The notes beneath the pieces are model-generated. The model saw only the letters and a list, made by a program, of their open reading frames with translations. It searched no databases and was not told the DNA's origin. Of a stretch of DNA of 64,000 nt, positions 25,135 to 33,175 are shown one piece after another (within the stretch, counting starts at the first letter, position 1; every line of letters starts with the position of its first letter). The DNA comes from Chitinophagales bacterium (GTDB lineage: Bacteria; Bacteroidota; Bacteroidia; Chitinophagales; Saprospiraceae). A program made the position numbers and the translations under genes. Where the stretch lies: contig JAAFJY010000003.1 in NCBI GenBank assembly GCA_013299105.1, positions 62,001 through 126,000 on the forward strand. Direction: 5' to 3'.

Positions 25135-25214
25135 CACCCTTTGTCAATACGCTTAGGGTATTGTTTTCTGGTTTTTTAGCGTATGTTCTACCTCACTGCG
25201 CTCAATTTTTTATG

Positions 25215-25222
25215 TAACTTTG
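25215..25222 (+). promoter_or_regulatory. Possible Bacteroidota -7 box
   Basis: TAACTTTG fits the TAnnTTTG consensus exactly and lies about 95 nt before the next start. No good TTTG -33 element stands at the expected distance. Confidence 0.35.
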
Positions 25223-25316
25223 TATAGCCGAAAGATTTTGTAGACAACTTCAGGTGACAAGTAAGTATTGCCAAAGCCAGCTAGTGGGAGAACTAATCAT
25301 GTGAATTTGATCAACT

Positions 25317-26081
25317 ATGAGACACTACATCGCTTTTATTTTGATTTTTAGCTTTAGCAGTTTTGGCTTTTGCAGTTTTGGCTTTTGCCAAACGCAAGAG
25401 CACAAAGTAGAAAATCAAGATAATATTATTCGCAAGGATTCGCTAGGTAATTTATTAACCCACCAGCAGGCCCTTGATTTACTGAGGACAGGTAAGTACG
25501 TCTCGGTTCCAACCATTAATTCCTGCATGGAAGTTGAAACGGTGATACGAAGGCCGAGAAAGGAAGACAACGGCAAATATCAGTCTTTTACAGATGGTGA
25601 CATGGTGGTCGCAGCTACCGGATTGCAAAATAAGGCTCCCAGATTCAACCTTGGAGACATTATTCCCGCAGCAAAAGTTGTAGACAAACATGGCCAAGGG
25701 GTAACGTTGACAAACAACCCAACCCTAACTCGAAATACTTTATTGGTGTTTATTAAAGAAGATGATGCGACTTGGAGGTATGACATTCAACCTTTTATCA
25801 AGTCACTTTCTATTGATTATCCCAATATTAACTTCGTTGTATGTCCGAACTCAGCGAACAGTGATAATTTGACATTGTACTTTACTGGTAGGGTTATAAA
25901 ACAGGTCGATAATTTATTTATTGCTGACAGTGAATTTATTAAAGCCATGTCAATTGAATCGTTTACAACTCACATGCTGGTCGACAGCTTAGGGAAGGTG
26001 AAGTTATGGATACCCCCACTTCCCAATGAAGATGCATTTTCTTTATTGACTAAATATTTATCTTTTTTGGGTAAAGAGTAG
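25317..26081 (+). CDS. Exported thioredoxin-fold-like protein lacking a CXXC
   Basis: 254 residues. The signal peptide ends about FGFCQTQ and contains a duplicated FGFCSFGFC segment, produced by a direct repeat of about 15 bp in the DNA. The mature part has APRFNLGDIIPAAKVVDKHGQGVTL, LLVFIKEDDATWRYDIQPFIKSL and a C-terminal strand pair THMLVDSLGKVKLWI, which follow the order of AhpC/TlpA-type redoxins. The usual WCxxC after the first strand is replaced by DDATW, so a redox role is unlikely. The family call is tentative. A TAnnTTTG match lies upstream. Confidence 0.6.
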   Translation: MRHYIAFILIFSFSSFGFCSFGFCQTQEHKVENQDNIIRKDSLGNLLTHQQALDLLRTGKYVSVPTINSCMEVETVIRRPRKEDNGKYQSFTDGDMVVAATGLQNKAPRFNLGDIIPAAKVVDKHGQGVTLTNNPTLTRNTLLVFIKEDDATWRYDIQPFIKSLSIDYPNINFVVCPNSANSDNLTLYFTGRVIKQVDNLFIADSEFIKAMSIESFTTHMLVDSLGKVKLWIPPLPNEDAFSLLTKYLSFLGKE

Positions 26082-26152
26082 TCGGGGCTGTCTGAAGCAA
26101 TGGCATTGTATGAATAGGGGAGACGTGTCACCCTCGCTAACACCTACTCTGA

Positions 26153-27646
26153 TCACATCCCCCGAACCACCGCCACCAAATCCGCATCATTCAACTTCTT
26201 GCGCAAACGGTAACGGGTTTTGGTCACGCTTTCGGGCAGGATGCCCAAAACGGCGGCGATTTCATCGTTGCCCAGTTCGAGTTTGGTCAGGGCCATCAGG
26301 CGTTGTTCGGCTTCAGTGGCGTCGGGCACTAGCTTGATCAGCTTATCAAAAAAGCCAGCATAAACGCGCTCGAATTTTTGCCGAAAATTGCGCCAATCAG
26401 CCTCCGTAAGGATACTGGTATTGCTCAGTTGAGCGGATAAAACCTGTGATTCATCCGCCGAAAGCACTGCTTGTTGGCGCGACTGGAGCAGTTCCTGGTT
26501 GAGCGCATCCATTTGGCGGTTTTTTTCCAAAAGCAATTGGGTATAATCGCCCAATTCGCGCTCGTAGTTGGCTTGGGTGAGCAGGGTTTGTTGGTGTTCC
26601 AACTCCAGCAATTCCTTCTCGGCAGTCAGGAGCTGTTCGCGGATTTTCATTTGCCGCCTTTGGAAAAAATAGAGGCCACCCAGCGTAAGCATTGCCCCCA
26701 ACACCAAAATCAGCCAGGTCCGCTGCCGGGCTAGGCGGGTGGCGAGTTGGGCATTTTCAACTTCTTTTGCCTTGGTTTTGTACAAAGTTTCTAGGGCGGC
26801 ATACTGCGCACTTCGCTCGCTCGACGACAGGGTGCTGTCAATGCTGTGGTATTGCACAGCATAGCGATAAGCTGCCTGGTAATTTCCCTCGGCGGCATTG
26901 GCCAGGTGTCGGATCATGGCCAGGTCGCGGTCGATTACCTTTTCAGGCAAAGCCTTGGCCAGGGCTTCGATTTTAGCCACCGAGGCCTGGGCGGCGCTGC
27001 CATTGCGCATCCGAGCGTGTGCATACGCCTCGCACACGTAAGAAATGGCCAGTACAAAAGTATCCTTGTCCGCAATGCATTGCTGGATAGCCAGCCTGGC
27101 GTACTCCAAGCCGCGTGGGTAGTCGCGTTCTTCAATGTAAGCACTGCTCACGTTGGTGTAAGTAGGCGATTCGCCCAGTCTTTTTTCCAATTCTAGGCAC
27201 TCAAGGTATTGTTGGGTTGCTTTTTTGAACTGTTTTTTCTCGCTGTAGCCTACTCCAACCGCAGTTTTCATGCGCAAAATTAAGAGCGTATCGCGGATTT
27301 TTTCGGCGTATGCCAGAGCCGGCAGGGCGTATTCCAGGATTTTATCCCCATTGTGCAATTGCTGATGGATGGTGAAAATGGTGCGGTAAGCGTGGTAAGC
27401 TTCCGATTGCTGGCCCAGCTCGCGGTACAATTGGATCGACCGATCGGCATTGCGCAGGGCGTCGTAAATATTGCCGAGGTCAGCTTGCTTTTCAGCCAGT
27501 TTTTTGAGCGCCAGCGCCTCGGATTTTTGATCGCCTTTTTTGAGCGCTTGCTGGGCTTGTGTTTGCAAGGCATCGAGTTCAGCACTTTGTCCATTTAGGT
27601 ACATGAACAAATGCAGAAATAGGAGTGAAAAGAACAGTTTTCTCAT
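26153..27646 (-). CDS. TPR-TM-HTH signalling regulator
   Basis: 497 residues from the ATG at 27646 (MRKLFFSLLFLHLFMYLNGQ, a signal sequence); the upstream in-frame extension is not needed. Residues about 20-290 hold tetratricopeptide-like helices (QALKKGDQKSEALALKKLAEKQADLGNIYDALRNADRSI). A membrane helix lies near 308-328 (WLILVLGAMLTLGGLYFF), then a coiled coil to about 410. The C-terminus has an HTH of LuxR-like type (TKLELGNDEIAAVLGILPESVTKTRYRLRKKL). Bacteroidota use this layout for one-component membrane regulators sensing by periplasmic TPRs. It is divergent from the tail-fibre-like gene, its likely target. Confidence 0.85.
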   Translation of the reverse strand: MRKLFFSLLFLHLFMYLNGQSAELDALQTQAQQALKKGDQKSEALALKKLAEKQADLGNIYDALRNADRSIQLYRELGQQSEAYHAYRTIFTIHQQLHNGDKILEYALPALAYAEKIRDTLLILRMKTAVGVGYSEKKQFKKATQQYLECLELEKRLGESPTYTNVSSAYIEERDYPRGLEYARLAIQQCIADKDTFVLAISYVCEAYAHARMRNGSAAQASVAKIEALAKALPEKVIDRDLAMIRHLANAAEGNYQAAYRYAVQYHSIDSTLSSSERSAQYAALETLYKTKAKEVENAQLATRLARQRTWLILVLGAMLTLGGLYFFQRRQMKIREQLLTAEKELLELEHQQTLLTQANYERELGDYTQLLLEKNRQMDALNQELLQSRQQAVLSADESQVLSAQLSNTSILTEADWRNFRQKFERVYAGFFDKLIKLVPDATEAEQRLMALTKLELGNDEIAAVLGILPESVTKTRYRLRKKLNDADLVAVVRGM

Positions 27647-28011
27647 GTTAAGCAGATAAAAGGGAGCGGAAGATAGGCGCAAAGATGGCCAAAAACCCCA
27701 TTGTCCATGTATTGTCCATGCACATTTTTTCTCAAAATCGGACTGATGAGCTTCATTTGTGGGTCTCAAAAAGGCACCTTAAACACAGTTTGTACACAGT
27801 TTGGAAAACGAGCAAGCACAGTTTGGAAAAACGACCTGATAAGGTAAAAATTTAGGTCGTTCTCATTTCGGCCCCAAAAAGGCCACTTTTCCGTGATCCT
27901 TCGCCTCTTTTTGAAGCCGATGCTTGGGCATCGCCTTAAAAAAGTAGGCTCGGCTGACGAAAAACTGTCATCTTTTTTGTCTCGAAACCACTGACCTAAA
28001 TTTTCACTAGC
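27647..28011. other. Regulatory gap between regulator and secreted protein
   Basis: 365 bp between divergent starts. It carries a TTGTCCATG direct pair (27701-27720), the three phased CACAGTTTG copies (27784-27826), and a GACCTGATAA...TTTAGGTC imperfect dyad around 27833-27858. No gene was recognised. Confidence 0.5.
27784..27826. promoter_or_regulatory. Three phased CACAGTTTG direct repeats (candidate operator)
   Basis: CACAGTTTG starts at 27784, 27795 and 27817. The spacings of 11 and 22 bp put all copies on one DNA face. The last two continue as GGAAAACGA / GGAAAAACGA. The position between the HTH regulator and its divergent neighbour fits an activator site. Confidence 0.55.
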
Positions 28012-30420
28012 ATGAAAAATTCACACTTATTCCTCTTTTTGCTATTGCTGGCATTTCTATTTTCCAGCACTTCTTTCGCCCAAAACGTGGGTATCGGCAC
28101 TACCAATCCACAGAAAAAACTCGAAGTACAAGGTCTTGGTGGCCTGTTGGTCAACAGCAGCAACCCTGGTACGGGCTTTTCAGATTGGATCGCAGCCAAC
28201 TTTGGGGGCACTGCCGGCGACCGGGTAGTGATGGGCATCCTGAATGGCAATCCTACCATTGGTGCCCACAACAACGCCCTCAATAACTGGGCAAAACTAC
28301 ACCTCAGTCCGGTGGGCGGGGTAAACATTGGATCACTAGCTGGCGCTGGCAACCGCATGGTAGCCGTAGATGCCAATGGAGACTTGTTTGCCGCTGCCAT
28401 TCCCACAGGTAATCCTGGTACTGTGACCAGCGTGAGCGCTACACCCAGCGCCAGCAACCCCATCATCGTCACCAACAATACCACCACCCCAACGATCAGC
28501 ATATTTCCAGCCAGCGCCAGTCAAAATGGTTACTTGAGCAAGGAAGACTGGACGTTTTTCAATAGTAAACTCACTTTGCCAATCCTTACTCCGGGTAGTT
28601 TGGTGTTTTCGAATAGCAATGGCACTTCCTTGGCACAAAACAATGCCAGGTTGTTTTGGGACAACACCAATAATCGACTTGGCGTAGGCACCAACACTCC
28701 CAGTAGCACCATGCAAGTGAGTGGTACAGCAGGCTTGAGGGTCAGCAGCACCAACACAGGTACTGGAACCGCCGACTGGATCGCGGGTAACTTTGGGGGT
28801 ACCGCTGGCGACCGGGTCATCATGGGGAATCTCAATGGCAACGCCACCATCGCAGCGCATGACAATGCCTTGAGTCAATACGCCAAGCTCGTGCTCAATC
28901 CGGGTGGTGTCACGGCAATCGGCAGCCTGGCGGGCACCGGAACCCGTATGGTGGTAGCCAATGCAAGTGGTGAACTCAGCGCCCAGGTAATTGCCGGCGA
29001 TAACCTGGGCAACCATACTGCTAGCCAAAACATGAACCTGAACAACAATACGATCAGTAACGACGGCACGACCAAAGGCATGAAAATGACCAATGATGGA
29101 CACGTAGGTGTGAATATTACACCTCAAGGAGCCTTGGACGTAGCCAAATCACAACTGACCTACAATCAGACCTACACCCCCATGTACTTTCAGTACCTGG
29201 TTTCTGGTGATGGATTGCCCATCAATTTTTGTAATTGCCCCGACGCTACTTTGGACAGTTGGTATCGCGCTTTTGACGGCAACCACAATACCTTTTCTGG
29301 CCTGTCTTTTTCTAATCTTTCCAATGAAAGCTTCTCCATTGGGCAGGATTATGAACACCCGCGTGCCAACCCCAAGCCAGGCCCCAAGGTGATCCGCCGT
29401 TACCGTATTGTCATTGGCAACCACTATAGATTGGCTTCGAATATTAGCGTTACTTACCGTTTTTATGGCAGCAATTCCAATATTGATGGGGCTGATCGGG
29501 TGCTTTTGCACAACAATTCGGTCACTGCAAATTCTATTGACCTCACCCACAATTTGACCAATACCACCGCATATCGGTATTATTTTGTAAAAATTTTGAT
29601 CAACGAGTTTGCTTATAATGTCTATCAAGGCAAAAGTGACCCACCCCACATCAGCGAATTGTACTTCTTCGAGGAAGGGGCATCAGTTACCTATACTTCG
29701 GGTGCTTTCACCGTCAAAGCAGATGGCAATGTCGGTGTAGGCACCAATGCCCCCACTGCCAACCTGGATGTGACCGGCACGCTGCGCTTACGCAATGGCG
29801 CTGCGGCAGGGGCAATCCTGACCAGCGATGCCAGCGGAAATGCCAGTTGGGGATCTTTGAATAACTTGAACAGCACTGGTGGCATCAAGGTTTCTACCTC
29901 AAACAATGGAACCGGAACGAACGACTGGATCGCCCTCAATGCAGGCAATAGCGCTACGGGCACAGGCAGCAATACTGACCGTTTTGTGGCAGGCAATGTC
30001 AGCAATGTGGTGACTTTTGGGGGGCACAACAAAGACCTCAACGCCTGGACCGACGTGGCCATCAACCCTGGTGGTACAGCAGTGACCACGGTAGGCGGAC
30101 CTTCCAGGGTATCGCCACCGCAGGGCAATACAACTACTGGCGTGCCCATCAAAATGCACGTCAATGGCAGCATCCGACAAGGTTACTATGGAATCAGCGT
30201 GGGTGTGCCTGCCAACAACATCGCTATCTACACCTGGACTCACAACTTGGGATACCACCCCATTGTCATGACCAGCTTGGACCAATCAGGGGGAGGATCG
30301 TACATGGACTTTTGCAATGTAGTCACTGAAAATGTTGACGTCAATCAAGTACGATTTATCATCCGAAACCTCGGAGGCAACAATGCAGCGGGCAGCCTGC
30401 GCTGGATTTTAGTTTGGTAA
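28012..30420 (+). CDS. Secreted tail-fibre-like repeat protein with discoidin-like insert
   Basis: 802 residues. Signal peptide to about 23 (SSTSFAQ), then NVGIGTTNPQKKLEV, the fibre motif frequent in Bacteroidota surface proteins and phage tail fibres. A unit of about 85 residues occurs three times (near 45-125, 240-325 and 625-695), with (S/T)N.GTG..DWIA and GAHNxALxxWxKLxLxP. Between copies 2 and 3 (about 385-560) lies a region like an F5/8-C (discoidin) domain: WYRAFDGNHNTFSG, YRFYGSNSNIDG, YYFVKILINEF and HISELYFFE. It ends in a beta-rich HNLGYHPIVMTS...RWILVW. Probably a trimeric adhesive fibre; no T9SS tail is visible. Confidence 0.8.
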   Translation: MKNSHLFLFLLLLAFLFSSTSFAQNVGIGTTNPQKKLEVQGLGGLLVNSSNPGTGFSDWIAANFGGTAGDRVVMGILNGNPTIGAHNNALNNWAKLHLSPVGGVNIGSLAGAGNRMVAVDANGDLFAAAIPTGNPGTVTSVSATPSASNPIIVTNNTTTPTISIFPASASQNGYLSKEDWTFFNSKLTLPILTPGSLVFSNSNGTSLAQNNARLFWDNTNNRLGVGTNTPSSTMQVSGTAGLRVSSTNTGTGTADWIAGNFGGTAGDRVIMGNLNGNATIAAHDNALSQYAKLVLNPGGVTAIGSLAGTGTRMVVANASGELSAQVIAGDNLGNHTASQNMNLNNNTISNDGTTKGMKMTNDGHVGVNITPQGALDVAKSQLTYNQTYTPMYFQYLVSGDGLPINFCNCPDATLDSWYRAFDGNHNTFSGLSFSNLSNESFSIGQDYEHPRANPKPGPKVIRRYRIVIGNHYRLASNISVTYRFYGSNSNIDGADRVLLHNNSVTANSIDLTHNLTNTTAYRYYFVKILINEFAYNVYQGKSDPPHISELYFFEEGASVTYTSGAFTVKADGNVGVGTNAPTANLDVTGTLRLRNGAAAGAILTSDASGNASWGSLNNLNSTGGIKVSTSNNGTGTNDWIALNAGNSATGTGSNTDRFVAGNVSNVVTFGGHNKDLNAWTDVAINPGGTAVTTVGGPSRVSPPQGNTTTGVPIKMHVNGSIRQGYYGISVGVPANNIAIYTWTHNLGYHPIVMTSLDQSGGGSYMDFCNVVTENVDVNQVRFIIRNLGGNNAAGSLRWILVW

Positions 30421-30440
30421 TTTTAGTTTAAATGTTTAGG

Positions 30441-30460
30441 GTTGAAGGGTTGAAAAGTGA
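30441..30460 (+). repeat. GTTGAAnn repeat, short copy
   Basis: GTTGAAGGGTTGAAAAGTGA, sense orientation, 20 nt after the stop of the tail-fibre-like gene. Confidence 0.7.
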
Positions 30461-30529
30461 GCCAAGCTTGACTTTTCGCGCACAACCAATAGCCCAGTAA
30501 CTAAAGATGACCTACTAATTTGGATTGTC

Positions 30530-31648
30530 ATGATGAAAGCAATAATACATCTATCGGGCAGCCTGCTATGCGGCTTTTTTACAATAATGTGCCTCAAAAT
30601 GGGCGCTCAAACCCTGGTCAAAGTGCAAGGTGGAGCCTCAATCACCATCCAAAACGGTGCAGTCTGGTACACCAAAGGCCTGATGAGCGTGGACAGCAAC
30701 GCCATGATCAACAATTCCGGCGAAATGGAAGTCGATGAGCTCGACAACCAAGGTACATATTTCGGCACAGGCATGCTCAAATCGAACCCCTTCGTCAACC
30801 GTGGCACCGTAGCACCGGGTAATGCACAAGGAACTTTGACTTTTAACAACAACTTCAACACCAACGGCAGCCTGGAAATCGAAATTCGCAGCGAAAGTGA
30901 TTTTGATAAGATCGTGGTATTGGGAAATGCGGCGGCCAAGGTGAGCGGGGTGCTCAAGGTTACTTTTGTCAATTACACTCCCGCCGAGAACCAAGCTTTT
31001 CAAATCATTACCGCAGGTTCTTATGCCGGGAGTTTTTCACAAATCAAAGCCACGCCCAATTCAATACCCCTCACTTACCTGAATGGGGTATTGAAAGTGC
31101 AAAGTGTGCTGCCTGTGGAGTTGGTCAGGCTCAGTGCCAAAAGGCAAGGTGAAGATGTAATGCTCAATTGGAGCACCGCTGCTGAACTCAACAACCGGGG
31201 CTTTGAACTACTGCGCAGCCGTGACGCCCGCCGTTGGCAAACGATTCATTTTGAAGCTGGCCAAGGCACTACCAGCCAGCCCCACGATTATGCTGTTCTG
31301 GACGAAAACCCCTTCGGCGGCCTCAACTACTACCGCTTGAGGCAAGTCGATTATTCAGGTAAAAGCACCTTGAGTCACATTGTAAGTGTGCTGATGGGCG
31401 AGGATAATGCCTTGCAAGTATTCCCCAATCCGGTGGGTACGGGTGAATTAAACCTGTTTTGGCTCGGCGAGGTGGACGAAACCCTAAAAATCGGCTTGTA
31501 CAACGCTGCCGGGCAATTGGTGCGAAATCTGTTGATGGAAAGTGGCAACCAAAGCCTCCAAGTCGGCGACTTGCCCTCCGGGCTTTACACCATACGTGGC
31601 AGCAATGAGCGCAGGCAATTTGTGGAGCGGGTGATGGTGAAGAATTGA
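30530..31648 (+). CDS. T9SS cargo protein with C-terminal sorting domain
   Basis: 372 residues; tandem ATGs at 30530/30533 leave the exact start open. The signal peptide ends about KMGAQ. Residues 25-195 are low-complexity beta-helix-like (SGEMEVDELDNQGTYFGTGML, GTLTFNNNFNTNGSLEIEI). PVELVRLSAKRQGEDVMLNWSTA and the following Ig-like unit to about 290 form the usual linker. The last ~75 residues (LQVFPNPVGTGELNLFW to SGLYTIRG..RRQFVERVMVKN) are a type A Por sorting domain. It would be exported by T9SS and fixed on or released from the cell surface. It may form a surface unit with the preceding fibre-like protein 110 bp away. Confidence 0.88.
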   Translation: MMKAIIHLSGSLLCGFFTIMCLKMGAQTLVKVQGGASITIQNGAVWYTKGLMSVDSNAMINNSGEMEVDELDNQGTYFGTGMLKSNPFVNRGTVAPGNAQGTLTFNNNFNTNGSLEIEIRSESDFDKIVVLGNAAAKVSGVLKVTFVNYTPAENQAFQIITAGSYAGSFSQIKATPNSIPLTYLNGVLKVQSVLPVELVRLSAKRQGEDVMLNWSTAAELNNRGFELLRSRDARRWQTIHFEAGQGTTSQPHDYAVLDENPFGGLNYYRLRQVDYSGKSTLSHIVSVLMGEDNALQVFPNPVGTGELNLFWLGEVDETLKIGLYNAAGQLVRNLLMESGNQSLQVGDLPSGLYTIRGSNERRQFVERVMVKN

Positions 31649-31654
31649 GTAAAA

Positions 31655-31690
31655 GTTGAAATGTTGAAGGGTTGAAATGTTGAAAAGAGG
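31655..31690 (+). repeat. GTTGAAnn repeat, 36-nt copy
   Basis: Starts 7 nt after the stop of the T9SS cargo gene, sense orientation. Identical over 36 nt to the copy on the minus strand at 18913-18948. Confidence 0.9.
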
Positions 31691-31782
31691 GGATGCATCT
31701 TCTGGAAAAGACAAGCGACAAAGGAGTGTGTTCTAATTCAATATATTTTTTAGGTCTGTTGACCAAACTGTGATTTGGATGG

Positions 31783-31821
31783 CCCAAAATGGGAAAAAAT
31801 TCTGTTTTGGGTCGCTTTTTT
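31783..31821 (+). terminator. Probable terminator after the T9SS cargo gene
   Basis: CCCAAAA (31783-31789) pairs with TTTTGGG (31805-31811). GTCGC and then six T (31816-31821) follow. Confidence 0.5.
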
Positions 31822-31968
31822 AACGTGAGTTCTGGATAAAATTCCGTGGTCTTCAGTTAATTGCGACTGAGGACTGGCTAAGGGCCGTAAATTTTAAATT
31901 TCAAAACGTTTAAACCGTGCAACGAATGCCAAAAGTACCTCATAACTTGACAGCGAGCCCCCAAATCA

Positions 31969-32000
31969 TATGTCGTATGTCGTATATTGTCTATCGTATG
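31969..32000. repeat. GTCGTAT heptamer cluster
   Basis: Four or so degenerate units of the type TATGTCG / TATCGTATG. It is the third different heptamer repeat in the window. Confidence 0.6.
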
Positions 32001-32061
32001 TTGAAAAAATAAACATCAGAAACCCAGAACGCACGTTTTTTTTATTGGTCTTCCCGGCCTT

Positions 32062-32934
32062 TCACCCCAAAATCCCATCCAAAATCACCAAGCCCCCGAA
32101 AATCAAGCTGGCGATGCCGTTGGTGGTAAAAAAAGCCAAATTGACTTTACTCAGATCATTGACTTTCACCAGGGTGTGCTGGTAAAACAATAATCCAAGA
32201 AACACCAGCATAGCCAACCAGTGGATCCAGCCAAAAGAAGGGTACAAGCCGCTTTGCAAAAAACAAGCCGTCATAATGAACAAAGCACAAAAGATATGGA
32301 GCACGGTGGATAAATTCAAAGCCCCTTTGCCTCCCAGATAAGCAGGAATGGAGTTGAGGCCTTGGCTTTTGTCAAAAGCCTCATCTTGCAGGGCATAAAT
32401 AATGTCGAAACCCGAAACCCAAAGCAAAACCGCCCCAGCATAAAGCAAAGGCAAAGTGTCGAACCCCCCGCCTGTAGCCAAATAAGCGCCCAAGGGTGCT
32501 AAGCCCAAGCCCGCACCCAACACAAAATGGCACAAAAAAGTGAATCGCTTGGTGTAGGAATAACCCAAAATGACCAATAAAGCAACTGGCGACAGCAAAA
32601 AGCAACGCAGGTTGATGAACCAGGCGCTGATCATGAACAAAGCGCAGTTGATGATGACAAACGACAAAGCCGATTTAGGCGAAATCAGACCCGCCGGAAT
32701 TTCACGAATCTTGGTACGGGGATTGATGCCGTCAATGTCACGATCGAGGTAGCGGTTAAAAGCCATCGCCGCACTGCGGGCAAAAACCATGCACAACACC
32801 ACCAAGAGCAACAAACGCCAACTCAAGCCTTGCCCACCGTTGAGACTACCCAAGGTGAAGCCCAACAGCGCAAAAGGCATGGCAAAAATGGTATGGCTGA
32901 ACTTAACCAATGAGAGGTAGCGTTGGAAACCCAT
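32062..32934 (-). CDS. UbiA-family prenyltransferase (4-hydroxybenzoate/menaquinone type)
   Basis: 290 residues with eight or nine membrane helices. The two polyprenyl-diphosphate/Mg2+ motifs are present: NRYLDRDIDG (Asn60, Asp64, Asp68) and DEAFDKSQGL (about 185). The opening RYLSLVKFSHTIFAMPFALLG is typical of UbiA/MenA-type enzymes, as is length 290. These attach a polyprenyl chain to an aromatic acid in the inner membrane during quinone synthesis. Bacteroidota use menaquinone, and this UbiA-like form often accompanies the futalosine pathway (MqnP); no mqn genes are visible here, so the exact role is left open. Confidence 0.85.
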   Translation of the reverse strand: MGFQRYLSLVKFSHTIFAMPFALLGFTLGSLNGGQGLSWRLLLLVVLCMVFARSAAMAFNRYLDRDIDGINPRTKIREIPAGLISPKSALSFVIINCALFMISAWFINLRCFLLSPVALLVILGYSYTKRFTFLCHFVLGAGLGLAPLGAYLATGGGFDTLPLLYAGAVLLWVSGFDIIYALQDEAFDKSQGLNSIPAYLGGKGALNLSTVLHIFCALFIMTACFLQSGLYPSFGWIHWLAMLVFLGLLFYQHTLVKVNDLSKVNLAFFTTNGIASLIFGGLVILDGILG

Positions 32935-32938
32935 GTGA

Positions 32939-32966
32939 GTTGAAGGGTTGAAATGTTGAAAAGAGG
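32939..32966 (+). repeat. GTTGAAnn repeat, 28-nt copy
   Basis: Identical to the last 28 nt of the 36-nt copies. Unlike the others, it lies 5 nt upstream of a start codon (ubiA-like gene) and antisense to it. Confidence 0.85.
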
Positions 32967-32981
32967 GCTGTCGTGTATTGT

Positions 32982-33014
32982 ACGTTTACCAAACTTCAAA
33001 AGTTTAGTAAACGT
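32982..33014. repeat. 33-nt near-palindrome, copy 2
   Basis: ACGTTTACcAAACTT / AAGTTTaGTAAACGT around a two-base centre, with 14 of 15 pairs complementary. Same element as 13795-13827. It lies between the DUF1573 and UbiA genes, next to the hairpin at 33037-33073. Confidence 0.75.
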
Positions 33015-33036
33015 GGATCAGAATCGGGTAAAAGCC

Positions 33037-33073
33037 AAACGAGGATGAAGTACTTATGCCTTCATCCTCGTTT
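33037..33073. terminator. 14-bp perfect hairpin after the DUF1573 gene
   Basis: AAACGAGGATGAAG (33037-33050) and CTTCATCCTCGTTT (33060-33073) pair perfectly around a 9-nt loop. It lies about 100 nt past the DUF1573 stop. The T-run is weak, so a processing or attenuating hairpin is an alternative. Confidence 0.6.
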
Positions 33074-33142
33074 GATGGGTTGAGTTGAAATTGAAATATC
33101 GAATTGATTTGAAAAGCGTGAATCGAAGCTGGATGCCCAAGT

Positions 33143-33175
33143 CTTTTCAACCCTTCAACCTTTCAACCTTTCAAC
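33143..33175 (-). repeat. GTTGAAnn repeat, 33-nt copy
   Basis: On the minus strand GTTGAAAG, GTTGAAAG, GTTGAAGG and GTTGAAAAG follow the DUF1573 stop codon without any gap, in sense orientation. The 8-nt unit is repeated four times. Confidence 0.85.

Larger units (their letters stand above)
31649..32061. other. Gene-free stretch with repeats and a terminator
   Basis: 413 bp between convergent genes. It holds the 36-nt GTTGAAnn repeat, a plus-strand terminator (31783-31821) and a GTCGTAT heptamer cluster (31969-32000). The rest shows nothing recognisable. Confidence 0.5.
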
